NCBI GenBank assembly: GCA_934621485.1
Contig: CAKTUS010000083.1
Location: 1-11,857 of the forward strand
From: an uncultured Clostridia bacterium
Lineage (GTDB): Bacteria > Bacillota > Clostridia > Christensenellales > Aristaeellaceae
DNA length: 11,857 bases
Direction: 5' to 3'
Both the position numbers and the translations under genes were made by a program. Below the pieces are notes generated by a model. That model saw only the letters and a program-made list of their open reading frames with translations. It searched no databases and was not told where the DNA came from. Within the stretch, counting starts at the first letter, position 1. Each line of letters opens with the position of its first letter. Positions 1-6,069 of the stretch are shown piece by piece.

Positions 1-432
1 CGCGCCCAGCCGCTTGCGGCAGTGCCAGTAGCACAGCACAAACAGGGCGAACAGCAGCATCATATTGAGAAAGCGCAAATTGATTATACTCAGCACGACG
101 CACAGCGGCCGCAGAGTTACGGCATAGCCATGCCAATAGCGCGAATAGTCGATGCGCATTGCGGCCTGAGCCGTTGTGCGCCCATTCTTGAGCATTCCGC
201 GGAACATTTCTGTATCGGTCAGATTATCGGTAATTCCGTAGGCGCTATGCCAAAAATAGTTGGCATAGCCGCCGTCGCCTTCTTCTTCCAGAATGGCCAC
301 GGCTGATTGGACGTGGTCTTTCACCCATTCGTCCGGGATGAGGTACACGGCCAGCAGCGCCGCCGTGTAGCAGGCAATCAGCCCTGCCAGCAAAAGCACC
401 CACTTTCCCACACGCCGAAAGCACTGTTTCAA
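1..432 (-). CDS. Membrane protein of unknown function, N-terminal part (runs off the left edge)
   Basis: The frame is open from a TTG codon at 432 to the window edge, giving 144 residues. The TTG start is chosen because an AGGGG ribosome site lies about 9 bases upstream and the frame upstream reaches a stop without an ATG. Residues about 10-33 form a hydrophobic segment after a basic start (KQCFRRVGKW), so the N-terminus is probably inside. A polar stretch of about 70 residues follows, containing EEEGDGG and YSRYWHGY, then a second hydrophobic block at about 107-137 and a basic CRKR end. This fits the start of a multi-pass protein with an extracytoplasmic loop between the first two helices. 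I do not recognise the family. The gene has its own promoter just downstream of the dus stop codon, so it can be transcribed separately from dus although it lies on the same strand. Confidence 0.75.
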   Translation of the reverse strand, partial: MKQCFRRVGKWVLLLAGLIACYTAALLAVYLIPDEWVKDHVQSAVAILEEEGDGGYANYFWHSAYGITDNLTDTEMFRGMLKNGRTTAQAAMRIDYSRYWHGYAVTLRPLCVVLSIINLRFLNMMLLFALFVLCYWHCRKRLGA

Positions 433-470
433 AGCTCTATCCCCTGTCTTTTGTGAATTGCTTCGGATTC

Positions 471-499
471 AGTATAACGCAACTTCCAGACGAATGCAA
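471..499 (-). promoter_or_regulatory. Sigma-70-type promoter of the truncated membrane-protein gene
   Basis: On the minus strand TTGCAT (499-494) and TATACT (476-471) are separated by exactly 17 bases. The predicted start near 464 gives a leader of about 32 bases before the TTG codon. It sits in the 72-base gap after dus, where no terminator for dus is visible. Confidence 0.6.
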
Positions 500-504
500 G
501 CCGT

Positions 505-1470
505 TCACCCCTTCGGACCCGGCTCATAGGCGGGCTGCCGCTTTAGTTCGCACTGGTCAAACAAGCCCTGCACAGCCTGATTGTACGCCTCAATGGTGGT
601 GGCTTTCCGAATGGCCTTGCGAGGCTTTTCCGGGTCTTGGAAACAATGGGACAAATACTGCATCACCAGGTGCATGCGTCCCACTGCCGCCACCTCGGGC
701 CATCCCTGCGCATAAGCCCGGTACAACCGGTCATGAAAAATACGCAGCGCTTCCACCGTAATGGCAGGGCCACCGTTCACCTCCTGGGCCAGCGCCGGGT
801 TTGCCGCCAGTCCCCGGCCAAGCATTACCGCATGAACGCCGGGATAGTCCGCAGCCAATTCCCGGCAGTCTCGCGGCGAAAACAAATCGCCGTTATACAC
901 AAAGGGAATCTCTCCCAGCGTTTCCATATCGGCGCACACCTCCCGGCGCGCCCGGCCCGCATATGCCTGAGCCCGGGTGCGAGGGTGTACAATGAGCTCT
1001 GCGACAGGGTAGTCGCCAAACAGTTTGAGCAGCTCAGGCCACTGACTGTCTGTATCAAAGCCGATGCGGGTTTTGATAGAAACCGGCAGTACGCTTTGAG
1101 CGTACACCTGATCCAAAAACCTCTTCAGCGCTCCCACATCTTTCAACATGGCCGCTCCCTTGCCCTTACCCGTTACCGTCCCAGACGGGCAGCCCAGGTT
1201 CAGATTCACCTCCGTATAGCCTGCATCCCGCAAAAAGCGAGTCATGGCCACAAACAGTCCGGCGTCTTTGGACAGCACCTGCGGCACTGCCGGCACTCCC
1301 TGGTTTTCCCGCGGCGACAGTTCGGCGTTTTCCCGCACGTTAAAGGAAAGGGACTGGGACGGACTGACAAACGGAATGAAATACTTTTGTACGCCGCCAA
1401 AAGTGGCATGATGCACCCGGCGAAAAATCACATCCGTAACGCCTTCCAGCGGCGCAAAATAAACCTTCAT
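505..1470 (-). CDS. dus: tRNA-dihydrouridine synthase
   Basis: Flavin (FMN) enzyme of the Dus family (COG0042) that uses NADPH to reduce specific uridines to dihydrouridine in the tRNA D-loop or nearby positions; cytoplasmic. The 321-residue protein opens with the family start VYFAPLEGVTD, and has the catalytic cysteine in NLGCPSG (Cys94), the KTRIG strand (Lys133), HPRT (His162), the FMN-phosphate motifs YNGD (193-194) and MLGRG (216-220). The frame is open a further 45 codons upstream, but those residues do not resemble Dus. The ATG at 1470 places the protein start exactly at the conserved motif and has AAGGGTGAG upstream at about 9 bases. Length is normal for the family. Which uridine position it modifies cannot be told from sequence. 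It follows a long leader of unknown function (1471-1935). Confidence 0.93.
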   Translation of the reverse strand: MKVYFAPLEGVTDVIFRRVHHATFGGVQKYFIPFVSPSQSLSFNVRENAELSPRENQGVPAVPQVLSKDAGLFVAMTRFLRDAGYTEVNLNLGCPSGTVTGKGKGAAMLKDVGALKRFLDQVYAQSVLPVSIKTRIGFDTDSQWPELLKLFGDYPVAELIVHPRTRAQAYAGRARREVCADMETLGEIPFVYNGDLFSPRDCRELAADYPGVHAVMLGRGLAANPALAQEVNGGPAITVEALRIFHDRLYRAYAQGWPEVAAVGRMHLVMQYLSHCFQDPEKPRKAIRKATTIEAYNQAVQGLFDQCELKRQPAYEPGPKG

Positions 1471-1639
1471 ACGAAACTTCTCACCCTTATCTTGCAAACT
1501 TCGCGTATTGTTTTCAAAGAAAGGAGGATGGCAGACTGCTTTTCTGCGTGCGGAAAGGCCCTTGCCGGTAACGGTTTGGGTAACGAGTTGGCCATGCCTG
1601 TCCATATTAAAGGAGGAACAAATACATCGTAACAGGCGC

Positions 1640-1653
1640 TGAAAACCGTTTCA
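1640..1653. promoter_or_regulatory. Operator-like inverted repeat, copy 1
   Basis: TGAAAACCGTTTCA has half-sites TGAAA and TTTCA around ACCG. It differs at one position from the catabolite-response (cre) consensus TGWAANCGNTNWCA, and the half-sites are typical of LacI-family operators. It lies 33 bases from copy 2, on the downstream side of the TATGAT box on the minus strand. Confidence 0.45.
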
Positions 1654-1686
1654 AAACGAAACCCTTTCTTCCAAAAGCATCATACC

Positions 1687-1699
1687 TGAAACCGTTTCA
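1687..1699. promoter_or_regulatory. Operator-like inverted repeat, copy 2, beside a TATGAT box
   Basis: TGAAACCGTTTCA is a perfect 6+1+6 inverted repeat. It shares its core and the following AAAA with copy 1. On the minus strand it is immediately upstream of TATGAT (1684-1679), that is, between where the -35 and -10 boxes of a dus promoter would be. No good -35 hexamer is visible. The regulator is not known. Confidence 0.45.
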
Positions 1700-1791
1700 A
1701 AATGGAAGAGCCATCATGAGCGAAAGAAGAAAGGCAGGAGCCGTTTCCACGATGCGGGCCGGTTCTTTCCTTCCGTTGGCTGGCTGTTCTC

Positions 1792-1812
1792 AAGAAAAAC
1801 GGCGCTCGCCGG
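1792..1812 (-). terminator. Possible weak terminator or attenuator hairpin in the dus leader
   Basis: On the minus strand a short GC-only stem (CGGCG/CGCCG with a very tight loop, or CGGC/GCCG with a GAGC loop) is followed at once by TTTTTCTTG. The stem is small, so this could be chance. If a promoter lies upstream it would act as an attenuator; otherwise it may back up the tRNA terminator. Confidence 0.25.
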
Positions 1813-1935
1813 CAGCCTCGAGCCACTCCCCGCCCTTCTGTGAACGAAACAACCCGCCAACACGATTCCTGTTCAAAAGCGAATTTCACGATTTGCCTTT
1901 TTTCCTGAAAGAACCGTTGTTTTCCCAGAAGCATC

Positions 1936-1973
1936 AAAAAACCCCGAAAGCCTTATAAACAAAGACTTCGGGG
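1936..1973 (-). terminator. Rho-independent terminator of tRNA-Ser
   Basis: On the minus strand CCCCGAAGTCTT (1973 downward) pairs with AAGGCTTTCGGGG across a short AT-rich loop and is followed by six T (1941-1936). It begins within three bases of the encoded CCA of the tRNA. Confidence 0.88.
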
Positions 1974-1975
1974 TG

Positions 1976-2066
1976 TGGCGGAGAGTTAGGGATTTGAACC
2001 CTAGTTACGCTATTAACGTAAACACGATTTCCAGTCGTGCGCCTTCGACCACTCAGCCAACTCTCC
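1976..2066 (-). tRNA. tRNA-Ser (anticodon GGA)
   Basis: The minus strand folds as a class II tRNA. The acceptor arm is GGAGAGT (2066-2060) with ACTCTCC (1986-1980), then discriminator G (1979) and an encoded CCA (1978-1976). The anticodon stem CACGA/TCGTG holds the loop CTGGAAA with anticodon GGA. A long variable arm with GTTACGC/GCGTAAC-type pairing identifies serine, and the T arm carries GGTTCAAATCC. It reads UCC and UCU serine codons. It is a single-gene unit with its own promoter and terminator. Confidence 0.97.
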
Positions 2067-2101
2067 ATGGTCGATTTATTGCGGCAGCCGCAACGCTAAT
2101 T

Positions 2102-2130
2102 ATTATATTCAGCCCTTGCCAATTTGTCAA
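2102..2130 (-). promoter_or_regulatory. Consensus sigma-70 promoter of tRNA-Ser
   Basis: A perfect TTGACA (2130-2125) and a perfect TATAAT (2107-2102) are separated by 17 bases, as expected for a constitutively strong stable-RNA promoter. The predicted start is near 2095, leaving a leader of about 28 bases that contains the 7+1+7 palindrome TTGCGGCTGCCGCAA before the mature 5' end. Confidence 0.92.
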
Positions 2131-2156
2131 GGGGTTTTTGACGAAATCAGGAAGAA

Positions 2157-2192
2157 AGTACGGCGCTCCCTGACAGGGGGATGCGCCGCACT
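2157..2192 (-). terminator. Terminator at the end of the ubiB-like operon
   Basis: AGTGCGGCGC pairs with GCGCCGTACT (one G-T pair), topped by CCCTG/CAGGG. On the minus strand the tail is TTTCTTCC, a moderate T tract. On the plus strand the same hairpin is followed by TTTTTT, so it could work in both directions. It begins 4 bases after the stop codon (2196-2198) and separates the operon from the tRNA promoter. Confidence 0.75.
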
Positions 2193-2195
2193 TTT

Positions 2196-3776
2196 TTATT
2201 TCTTGCGTTTCTTCCACCAAAAAGCCCAGCCAAGAGTAACGGCTGCCAGCGCAAAGCACGTCGCGCTGCACCAGGATAAACTGCCCAGCAGGGGTGGCAC
2301 GCCGTGCAGCAGGCCCCCGCACAGCAGCAGAGCGGCAGCAATCAACGCCGAGCTCAGCTTCAGCACGATTTCCCGCGCCAGCCGCGTCATATCGTCGCCG
2401 GGATGATGCTCAATGCCCAAGTTGGCTTCACCCTTCAGCCCGGTTCGAAGCACGTCGGCCATCAGCGACGGGATTTCCAAAGACTTATGGGCGCTTTCAT
2501 ACAAAGCGCGGGCATCCTGAGCCATCTCCGTGCGCCAGTCGATGCCTTGAAACAGCTGGTCGCTCATGCGAGCGGTTACAACGCTCATCACGTTGATTTC
2601 CGGACTCAGATCGGCAACCACGCCTTCCACAGTGGCCAATCCGCGGGCCAGCATGGTCAGGCTGCCCGGCATGCCAATGCCGTTGCGCTTCATCACATCG
2701 GTCAGGTCCTCAAATACCTTGGCCAGGTCCATACTGCCCAAATCCATGCTGCCATACTTGTCCAGCAAATCTTCAATATCGCGGTACAGCTGCCGGTGAT
2801 CCGGCTGCTTTTGGAACACACCCAGCCCCAACACAGCGTCCCGGCACAGATTGATGTCCCCGCGGGCCACGCCCGTAACCGCCTTGCCTATCAGGTCCCG
2901 TTCCCGGTCGGACAGGCTGCCCATCATGCCCATATCCAGCCAGACAATTTTACCGTCCCGAACCCGCAGGTTGCCTGGATGGGGATCGGCATGAAAAAAG
3001 CCGTCCGTCATGATTTGGCGCACATAATTGTCCGCCAGTTTGGCGCCAATTTCAGCCAGATCGTAGCCTTCGTCGATCAGCGCTTGCCGGTTGTCAATGG
3101 CGATGCCGTCAATGCGCTCCATCACCAGCACGTGGGTGGTGGTATATTCTCGGCACAAGGCAGGCGATGTAACAAACGCCACATCCTCGTTCAGCTGATG
3201 AAAACGCTCCAGATTGGCCGCTTCAGTCTGGAAATTCATTTCCTCCTGGGCCACCAGCCACATTTCGTCCAGCACCTGATTGAAGTCCACCAGCCCGCCC
3301 ACAGGGGCGTATTTCAGCACCTTGCAGGCATGCTTGAGCAGCATGATATCGCGGCTCATTACATCGTGGATTCCCTCTCGCTGCACCTTTACCACCACAG
3401 GCTGTCCGTCCAATAATACGGCGGCGTGAGCCTGCGCAATCGAAGCGCTCCCCAGCGCCTTTTCATCAAAAGACGCAAAGACCTCGTTCAGCGGGCGGCC
3501 ATAGGAGTTTTCCACAATGGAAACCACCTGGGCATAGGGCATGGGAGCAACGTCGCTGCGCAGCTTTTTCAGCGCGTCACAGTAGCTCTTTGGCAGAATG
3601 TCCGACCGCATGGAGAGAATCTGCCCCAGCTTGATAAAGGTGGGACCCAATTCCTCAATGATAGCGCACAGCTTTTCCGGCGACATGCCGCGGGTGATAT
3701 CATGACGGCGCACCACGTCCATGATTTCCATCAAACGGGCGCGGTTGTCGCTCTTGGTTTCCGTTCGTATCGGCAT
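2196..3776 (-). CDS. UbiB/ABC1 (AarF) family atypical kinase-like protein with C-terminal membrane anchor
   Basis: Member of the ABC1/ADCK/UbiB family, protein-kinase-like folds that act as ATPases in isoprenoid-lipid biology. The 526-residue protein shows the hallmarks in order: KxGQ motif (Lys49 to Gln52 in GPTFIKLGQ), alanine-rich loop (GSASIAQAH, 109-117), the nucleotide-binding lysine in VVVKVQ (Lys130), the QEEMNFQTEAAN helix (177-188), the catalytic loop HADPHPGN (262-269) and the metal-binding DMG (281-283). The last 50 or so residues form two hydrophobic helices and end in WWKKRKK, the usual C-terminal anchor. The start at 3776 has GAGGAAGG upstream. That site overlaps the stop of the preceding phasin-like gene, so translation is probably coupled. 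Most anaerobic Clostridia lack ubiquinone, so the true lipid partner is unknown. Position beside a glycerolipid acyltransferase suggests a membrane-lipid role (inference). Confidence 0.92.
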   Translation of the reverse strand: MPIRTETKSDNRARLMEIMDVVRRHDITRGMSPEKLCAIIEELGPTFIKLGQILSMRSDILPKSYCDALKKLRSDVAPMPYAQVVSIVENSYGRPLNEVFASFDEKALGSASIAQAHAAVLLDGQPVVVKVQREGIHDVMSRDIMLLKHACKVLKYAPVGGLVDFNQVLDEMWLVAQEEMNFQTEAANLERFHQLNEDVAFVTSPALCREYTTTHVLVMERIDGIAIDNRQALIDEGYDLAEIGAKLADNYVRQIMTDGFFHADPHPGNLRVRDGKIVWLDMGMMGSLSDRERDLIGKAVTGVARGDINLCRDAVLGLGVFQKQPDHRQLYRDIEDLLDKYGSMDLGSMDLAKVFEDLTDVMKRNGIGMPGSLTMLARGLATVEGVVADLSPEINVMSVVTARMSDQLFQGIDWRTEMAQDARALYESAHKSLEIPSLMADVLRTGLKGEANLGIEHHPGDDMTRLAREIVLKLSSALIAAALLLCGGLLHGVPPLLGSLSWCSATCFALAAVTLGWAFWWKKRKK

Positions 3777-3785
3777 AACCCTTCC

Positions 3786-4142
3786 TCATTCCTCTGTGGT
3801 ATCGGTTTTTTCCGTTTCGGCGGCCGATTCTTCCGCAGTACGGGCCTGTTGGGCGGCTTCAATGCGCTGCTTCAAGCTTTCCAGCTGTTCCTCGTCCATG
3901 TCCTCTACCGCGTTCATCAGGTCGTCGGCGGTGGTTGTCACGTTTACCTGCACGTTTTCACGCACGGCTTCTTTGATGTTGTGCTTGAGTTCTTCGTTGA
4001 GCACCTTGCCCTGCTCCACCGTCAGTTCTCCCTGCTTCACCAGTTCTTCCAACACTCCGGCAGCCTTTTCCTTGGTAACCGCTACAGCGCCAATGCCTGC
4101 CAAAATCAGCTTGCGAACCGTTTCTCCCAGTTGTTCCATCAT
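3786..4142 (-). CDS. Phasin-like small helical protein
   Basis: A 118-residue (or 117, see below) soluble protein with the pattern of the phasin / PHA-granule-associated family: a short amphipathic N-terminus (EQLGETVRKLILAGIGAVAV), the turn TKEKAAGVLEELVKQGELTVEQGK, then a long charged helix and a low-complexity acidic Ala/Glu/Thr tail (from about residue 95). No signal peptide or full membrane helix. Two ATG codons are adjacent at 4142 and 4139; GGGGAG lies 4 bases from the first and 7 from the second, so the second may be the true start. It lies 48 bases after the PlsY-like gene and 9 bases before the UbiB-like gene. No polyhydroxyalkanoate synthase is in the window, so granule binding is not supported here. 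A membrane-adaptor role for the kinase is an inference from gene order. Confidence 0.8.
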   Translation of the reverse strand: MMEQLGETVRKLILAGIGAVAVTKEKAAGVLEELVKQGELTVEQGKVLNEELKHNIKEAVRENVQVNVTTTADDLMNAVEDMDEEQLESLKQRIEAAQQARTAEESAAETEKTDTTEE

Positions 4143-4190
4143 AACGCTCCCCTTTCCAGATTTTTCTTTGATTTATGAAAGACGTCAGGG

Positions 4191-4859
4191 TCAAATCCGG
4201 TCTGCTCCTTCTTGCTCTTCCTTTCTTCCCAGGCGAACGGCGCGTTCCCGGCGGGTCAGGCTGGCCGCATCCCTGGGAGCCAGCAAATCGCGATAGTTTT
4301 TGTAGATGGGCATAGCGGCAAGCACCGCATAGCCCGGCAGCAGCCTGCCATCCCGAAACACAATGGCCAGCACGGCGCAGGAGGCCGCAAAGCAGAAAAA
4401 CGAAACCACGCTGCACCACTCGTGGGGCATTAGCCCGATGACCGCTGCAAACAGCACATACCAGAAAGCCAGAATCAGCACCGCCCAGCTAAAAGGCAAA
4501 AGCCCCATGAGCGAGCCGAAGGACGCAGCAATCGCCTTGCCGCCCCGAAAGCCATACCAGGGGGTAAAGGCATGGCCCGCTACGGGTGCAGCCAGCACCA
4601 GCGGCAGCAGCGGAAAAGCAAATCCCAGGCAGCGAATGGACAGCCACACCGGCAAAAAGCCCTTGGCCAGGTCCGCCGCCAGGCACAGCAGCCCCACCGG
4701 CAGCCCCGCCAGATGAATGGCATTAAAGGTGCCCGGATTATGATCCAGGCTTTCTTTCACAATGTCGATATGCTTCATCCACAGCGGAATATGGTAGCTG
4801 AACAGAATGCTCCCCAGCAGAAAGCCCATTGCCACAAACCCAATCTGTTGCCAAAGCAT
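4191..4859 (-). CDS. plsY: PlsY-like glycerol-3-phosphate acyltransferase, divergent motifs
   Basis: PlsY transfers an acyl group from acyl-phosphate to glycerol-3-phosphate, the first step of phospholipid synthesis, in the cytoplasmic membrane. The 222-residue protein has the family's length and about seven hydrophobic segments. The three family motifs are present but altered: GSILFSY (16-22, usually GSIPFGY), NPGTFN (41-46) after LDH where GSGNPGATN is usual, and GHAF plus FRGGKAIA (95-111) where GH-F...F-GGKGVA(T) is usual. A basic and acidic C-terminal tail (RDAAS to EEQEGADRI) is unusual in length. The ATG at 4859 is chosen for AGAAGGAGG 7 bases upstream and because earlier in-frame codons overlap the previous gene. 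It could be a second, specialised PlsY paralogue rather than the housekeeping enzyme, which would need the rest of the genome to decide. Confidence 0.85.
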   Translation of the reverse strand: MLWQQIGFVAMGFLLGSILFSYHIPLWMKHIDIVKESLDHNPGTFNAIHLAGLPVGLLCLAADLAKGFLPVWLSIRCLGFAFPLLPLVLAAPVAGHAFTPWYGFRGGKAIAASFGSLMGLLPFSWAVLILAFWYVLFAAVIGLMPHEWCSVVSFFCFAASCAVLAIVFRDGRLLPGYAVLAAMPIYKNYRDLLAPRDAASLTRRERAVRLGRKEEQEGADRI

Positions 4860-4912
4860 GCCGGCGCCTCCTTCTTCTGTATGGCTGTGTCCTTTCACCG
4901 CGACAGCCTCTT

Positions 4913-5629
4913 TTAGGATTCGCCATCTTTCAGCCCAATCCTGCCTTTTCCCTTGCGATGATTCAGGCCGTACCAGACCAGCGACGCGCACAGGGCCGAT
5001 CCGCCGTCCCAAATCAGGTCTTCCATGGTATCCTGCAAAGCGGCGCGGCCCGCCAGTATTTCTCCCTCCGCCGTGCGGAACTTCTGCATGTTCAGCCCCA
5101 GCAGCCCGTCGAGGGAATACTCATAGATTTCCCACGCCGCGCCCAGCGCCAGGGCAAAGCAGAAGGCAAACACTGCCGTAAAAGCGGGACTCAGCGATAC
5201 GGAAATGCGCCCGGAACGGTTCAGCACATCCACGATGGTAATGCCCAGCAGGCTGAGCATAACGGCCGAAAAGGAGTGCAGCAGCGTATCCCAGAAGGGA
5301 ATCAGATCATAAAAGTTAAACACCTCGCCCAGAAAAATAGCGCAATACAGAAACATGTAGTACTGGCAGTACAGCATATCCGGCACCGGCAGCTTCCATC
5401 TCCGGGCGGCCCGGGAGGGCAGCGTCATAACCGCCAGGCCCAGCAGGCACTGCGTAAGCATCAGCAGGTAATCGCTGCGGGTTTTCTGATAGGGCTGTCC
5501 GGCCTCTATTTCGCCGGGCGCATAAGCCAGGCGAACGGCGGTGTACATCACCGCCGCAAACAACGATCCAAACAAAATCCATTCAAAGACGCGACTTAGC
5601 TTGTGATGGCGCGTTTTTTTCTGCGTCAT
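4913..5629 (-). CDS. Multi-pass membrane protein resembling the DUF2238 (YjdF-like) family
   Basis: A 238-residue integral membrane protein of unknown function. After a basic start (MTQKKTRHHK) there are about six hydrophobic segments near residues 17-35, 53-69, 86-106, 112-136, 148-171 and 205-220. Acidic and aromatic residues sit at helix ends in FWDTLLH (112-118), WEIYEY (166-171) and DTMEDL (200-205). This layout of D-H, WE--E and D---D motifs resembles the DUF2238/YjdF group; I give that from memory of the pattern, not a search. The frame is open to an ATG at 5689, but the ATG at 5629 is preferred because AAAAGGAGG lies 12-13 bases upstream, whereas an in-frame ATG at 5644 directly abuts it. 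It is first in the four-gene operon and 53 bases ahead of the PlsY-like gene. No clear promoter was found upstream. Confidence 0.78.
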   Translation of the reverse strand: MTQKKTRHHKLSRVFEWILFGSLFAAVMYTAVRLAYAPGEIEAGQPYQKTRSDYLLMLTQCLLGLAVMTLPSRAARRWKLPVPDMLYCQYYMFLYCAIFLGEVFNFYDLIPFWDTLLHSFSAVMLSLLGITIVDVLNRSGRISVSLSPAFTAVFAFCFALALGAAWEIYEYSLDGLLGLNMQKFRTAEGEILAGRAALQDTMEDLIWDGGSALCASLVWYGLNHRKGKGRIGLKDGES

Positions 5630-5821
5630 GGCGCTATCCATCCTCCTTTTGCGCAGACGGCTTTCGCAGCGTCCGCTCATCGTGACCAAAGAATTTCTTG
5701 AAGGGAACGCCGGCAGAGGAGCCGCAGCCTGCCGCGAATCCGGCCGTTCCCAAAACCGCCCGGCGGCGAAGTCTTCCGCCGCAAACGCCCCGCCCGGCGC
5801 TGCTCTGCCCCCTTCCGGCCC

Positions 5822-5835
5822 GGGTTCTTCGACAG
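5822..5835 (+). repeat. Short copy of the TTCGACAG intergenic motif
   Basis: GGGTTCTTCGACAG matches the first 14 bases of the 5931-5950 copy with one difference. After it the two sequences diverge (GCGGC against TCTGAA). Confidence 0.45.
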
Positions 5836-5930
5836 GCGGCTCCCTTCTCTGGCAGGCTCAGCTTTTTGCTCAAGGCTGTCGGCACTGTTTTCGGTCAAGC
5901 CGTAAACGCCCTCTGACAGTTCCCCCAAAA

Positions 5931-5950
5931 GGGTTTTTCGACAGTCTGAA
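5931..5950 (+). repeat. TTCGACAG intergenic motif, copy in the spacer before the ABC operon end
   Basis: GGGTTTTTCGACAGTCTGAA is nearly identical to the copy at 10474-10494, which has one extra T and A for T inside CAG-CTGAA. Both copies have the same orientation although they lie in separate, non-coding spacers about 4.5 kb apart. Confidence 0.6.
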
Positions 5951-6069
5951 CCGCCTTTGGCTGGATTTGGCGCTAAGAGGGGCGTTTGGCCTCTTGCCTA
6001 TGTCACGCCCGGCGGCAGAAGGTTCTCTGCGCAAGGCCGCCAAAGCCAACGCGCCTGGGATTGGTTTTC

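Larger units (their letters stand above)
1471..1935. other. Gene-free leader between the tRNA-Ser terminator and dus
   Basis: This 465-base stretch has no convincing gene on either strand. It contains two operator-like inverted repeats (1640-1653 and 1687-1699), a possible minus-strand -10 box TATGAT (1684-1679), a weak terminator-like hairpin (1792-1812), and two copies of AAAGGAGG on the plus strand (1520-1527 and 1609-1616), which read as CCUCCUUU in a dus leader transcript. A complete promoter for dus could not be identified with confidence. Confidence 0.6.
5630..6069. other. Gene-free, GC-rich, hairpin-rich spacer between two operons
   Basis: This 440-base stretch carries short open frames but none with a ribosome site or protein-like composition, apart from the ribosome site of the gene starting at 5629. 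It is full of inverted repeats: GGGAACG (5703-5709) with CGTTCCC (5745-5751); CGGCGG (5761-5766) with CCGCCG (5776-5781); AAGAGG (5975-5980) with CCTCTT (5990-5995); GGCGGC (6011-6016) with GCCGCC (6036-6041). Two copies of a TTCGACAG motif lie within it (5822-5835 and 5931-5950). No good promoter and no simple T-tailed terminator for the ABC operon was recognised on the minus strand. Confidence 0.6.

Noticed and set aside
1528..1632. A 34-residue plus-strand open frame directly after AAAGGAGG
   Set aside because: The ribosome-site-like sequence abuts the ATG with no spacing, no promoter is seen, and the peptide shows no protein-like pattern. Kept only as an anti-Shine-Dalgarno observation.
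1680..1937. An 85-codon minus-strand open frame in the dus leader
   Set aside because: It overlaps the tRNA terminator and operator repeats, and its translation has no recognisable features.
5634..5928. Two overlapping minus-strand open frames of 83 codons in the spacer before the four-gene operon
   Set aside because: They lie in hairpin-rich repeat-like DNA, lack ribosome sites and read as Arg/Gly/Ala-rich sequence without a domain.
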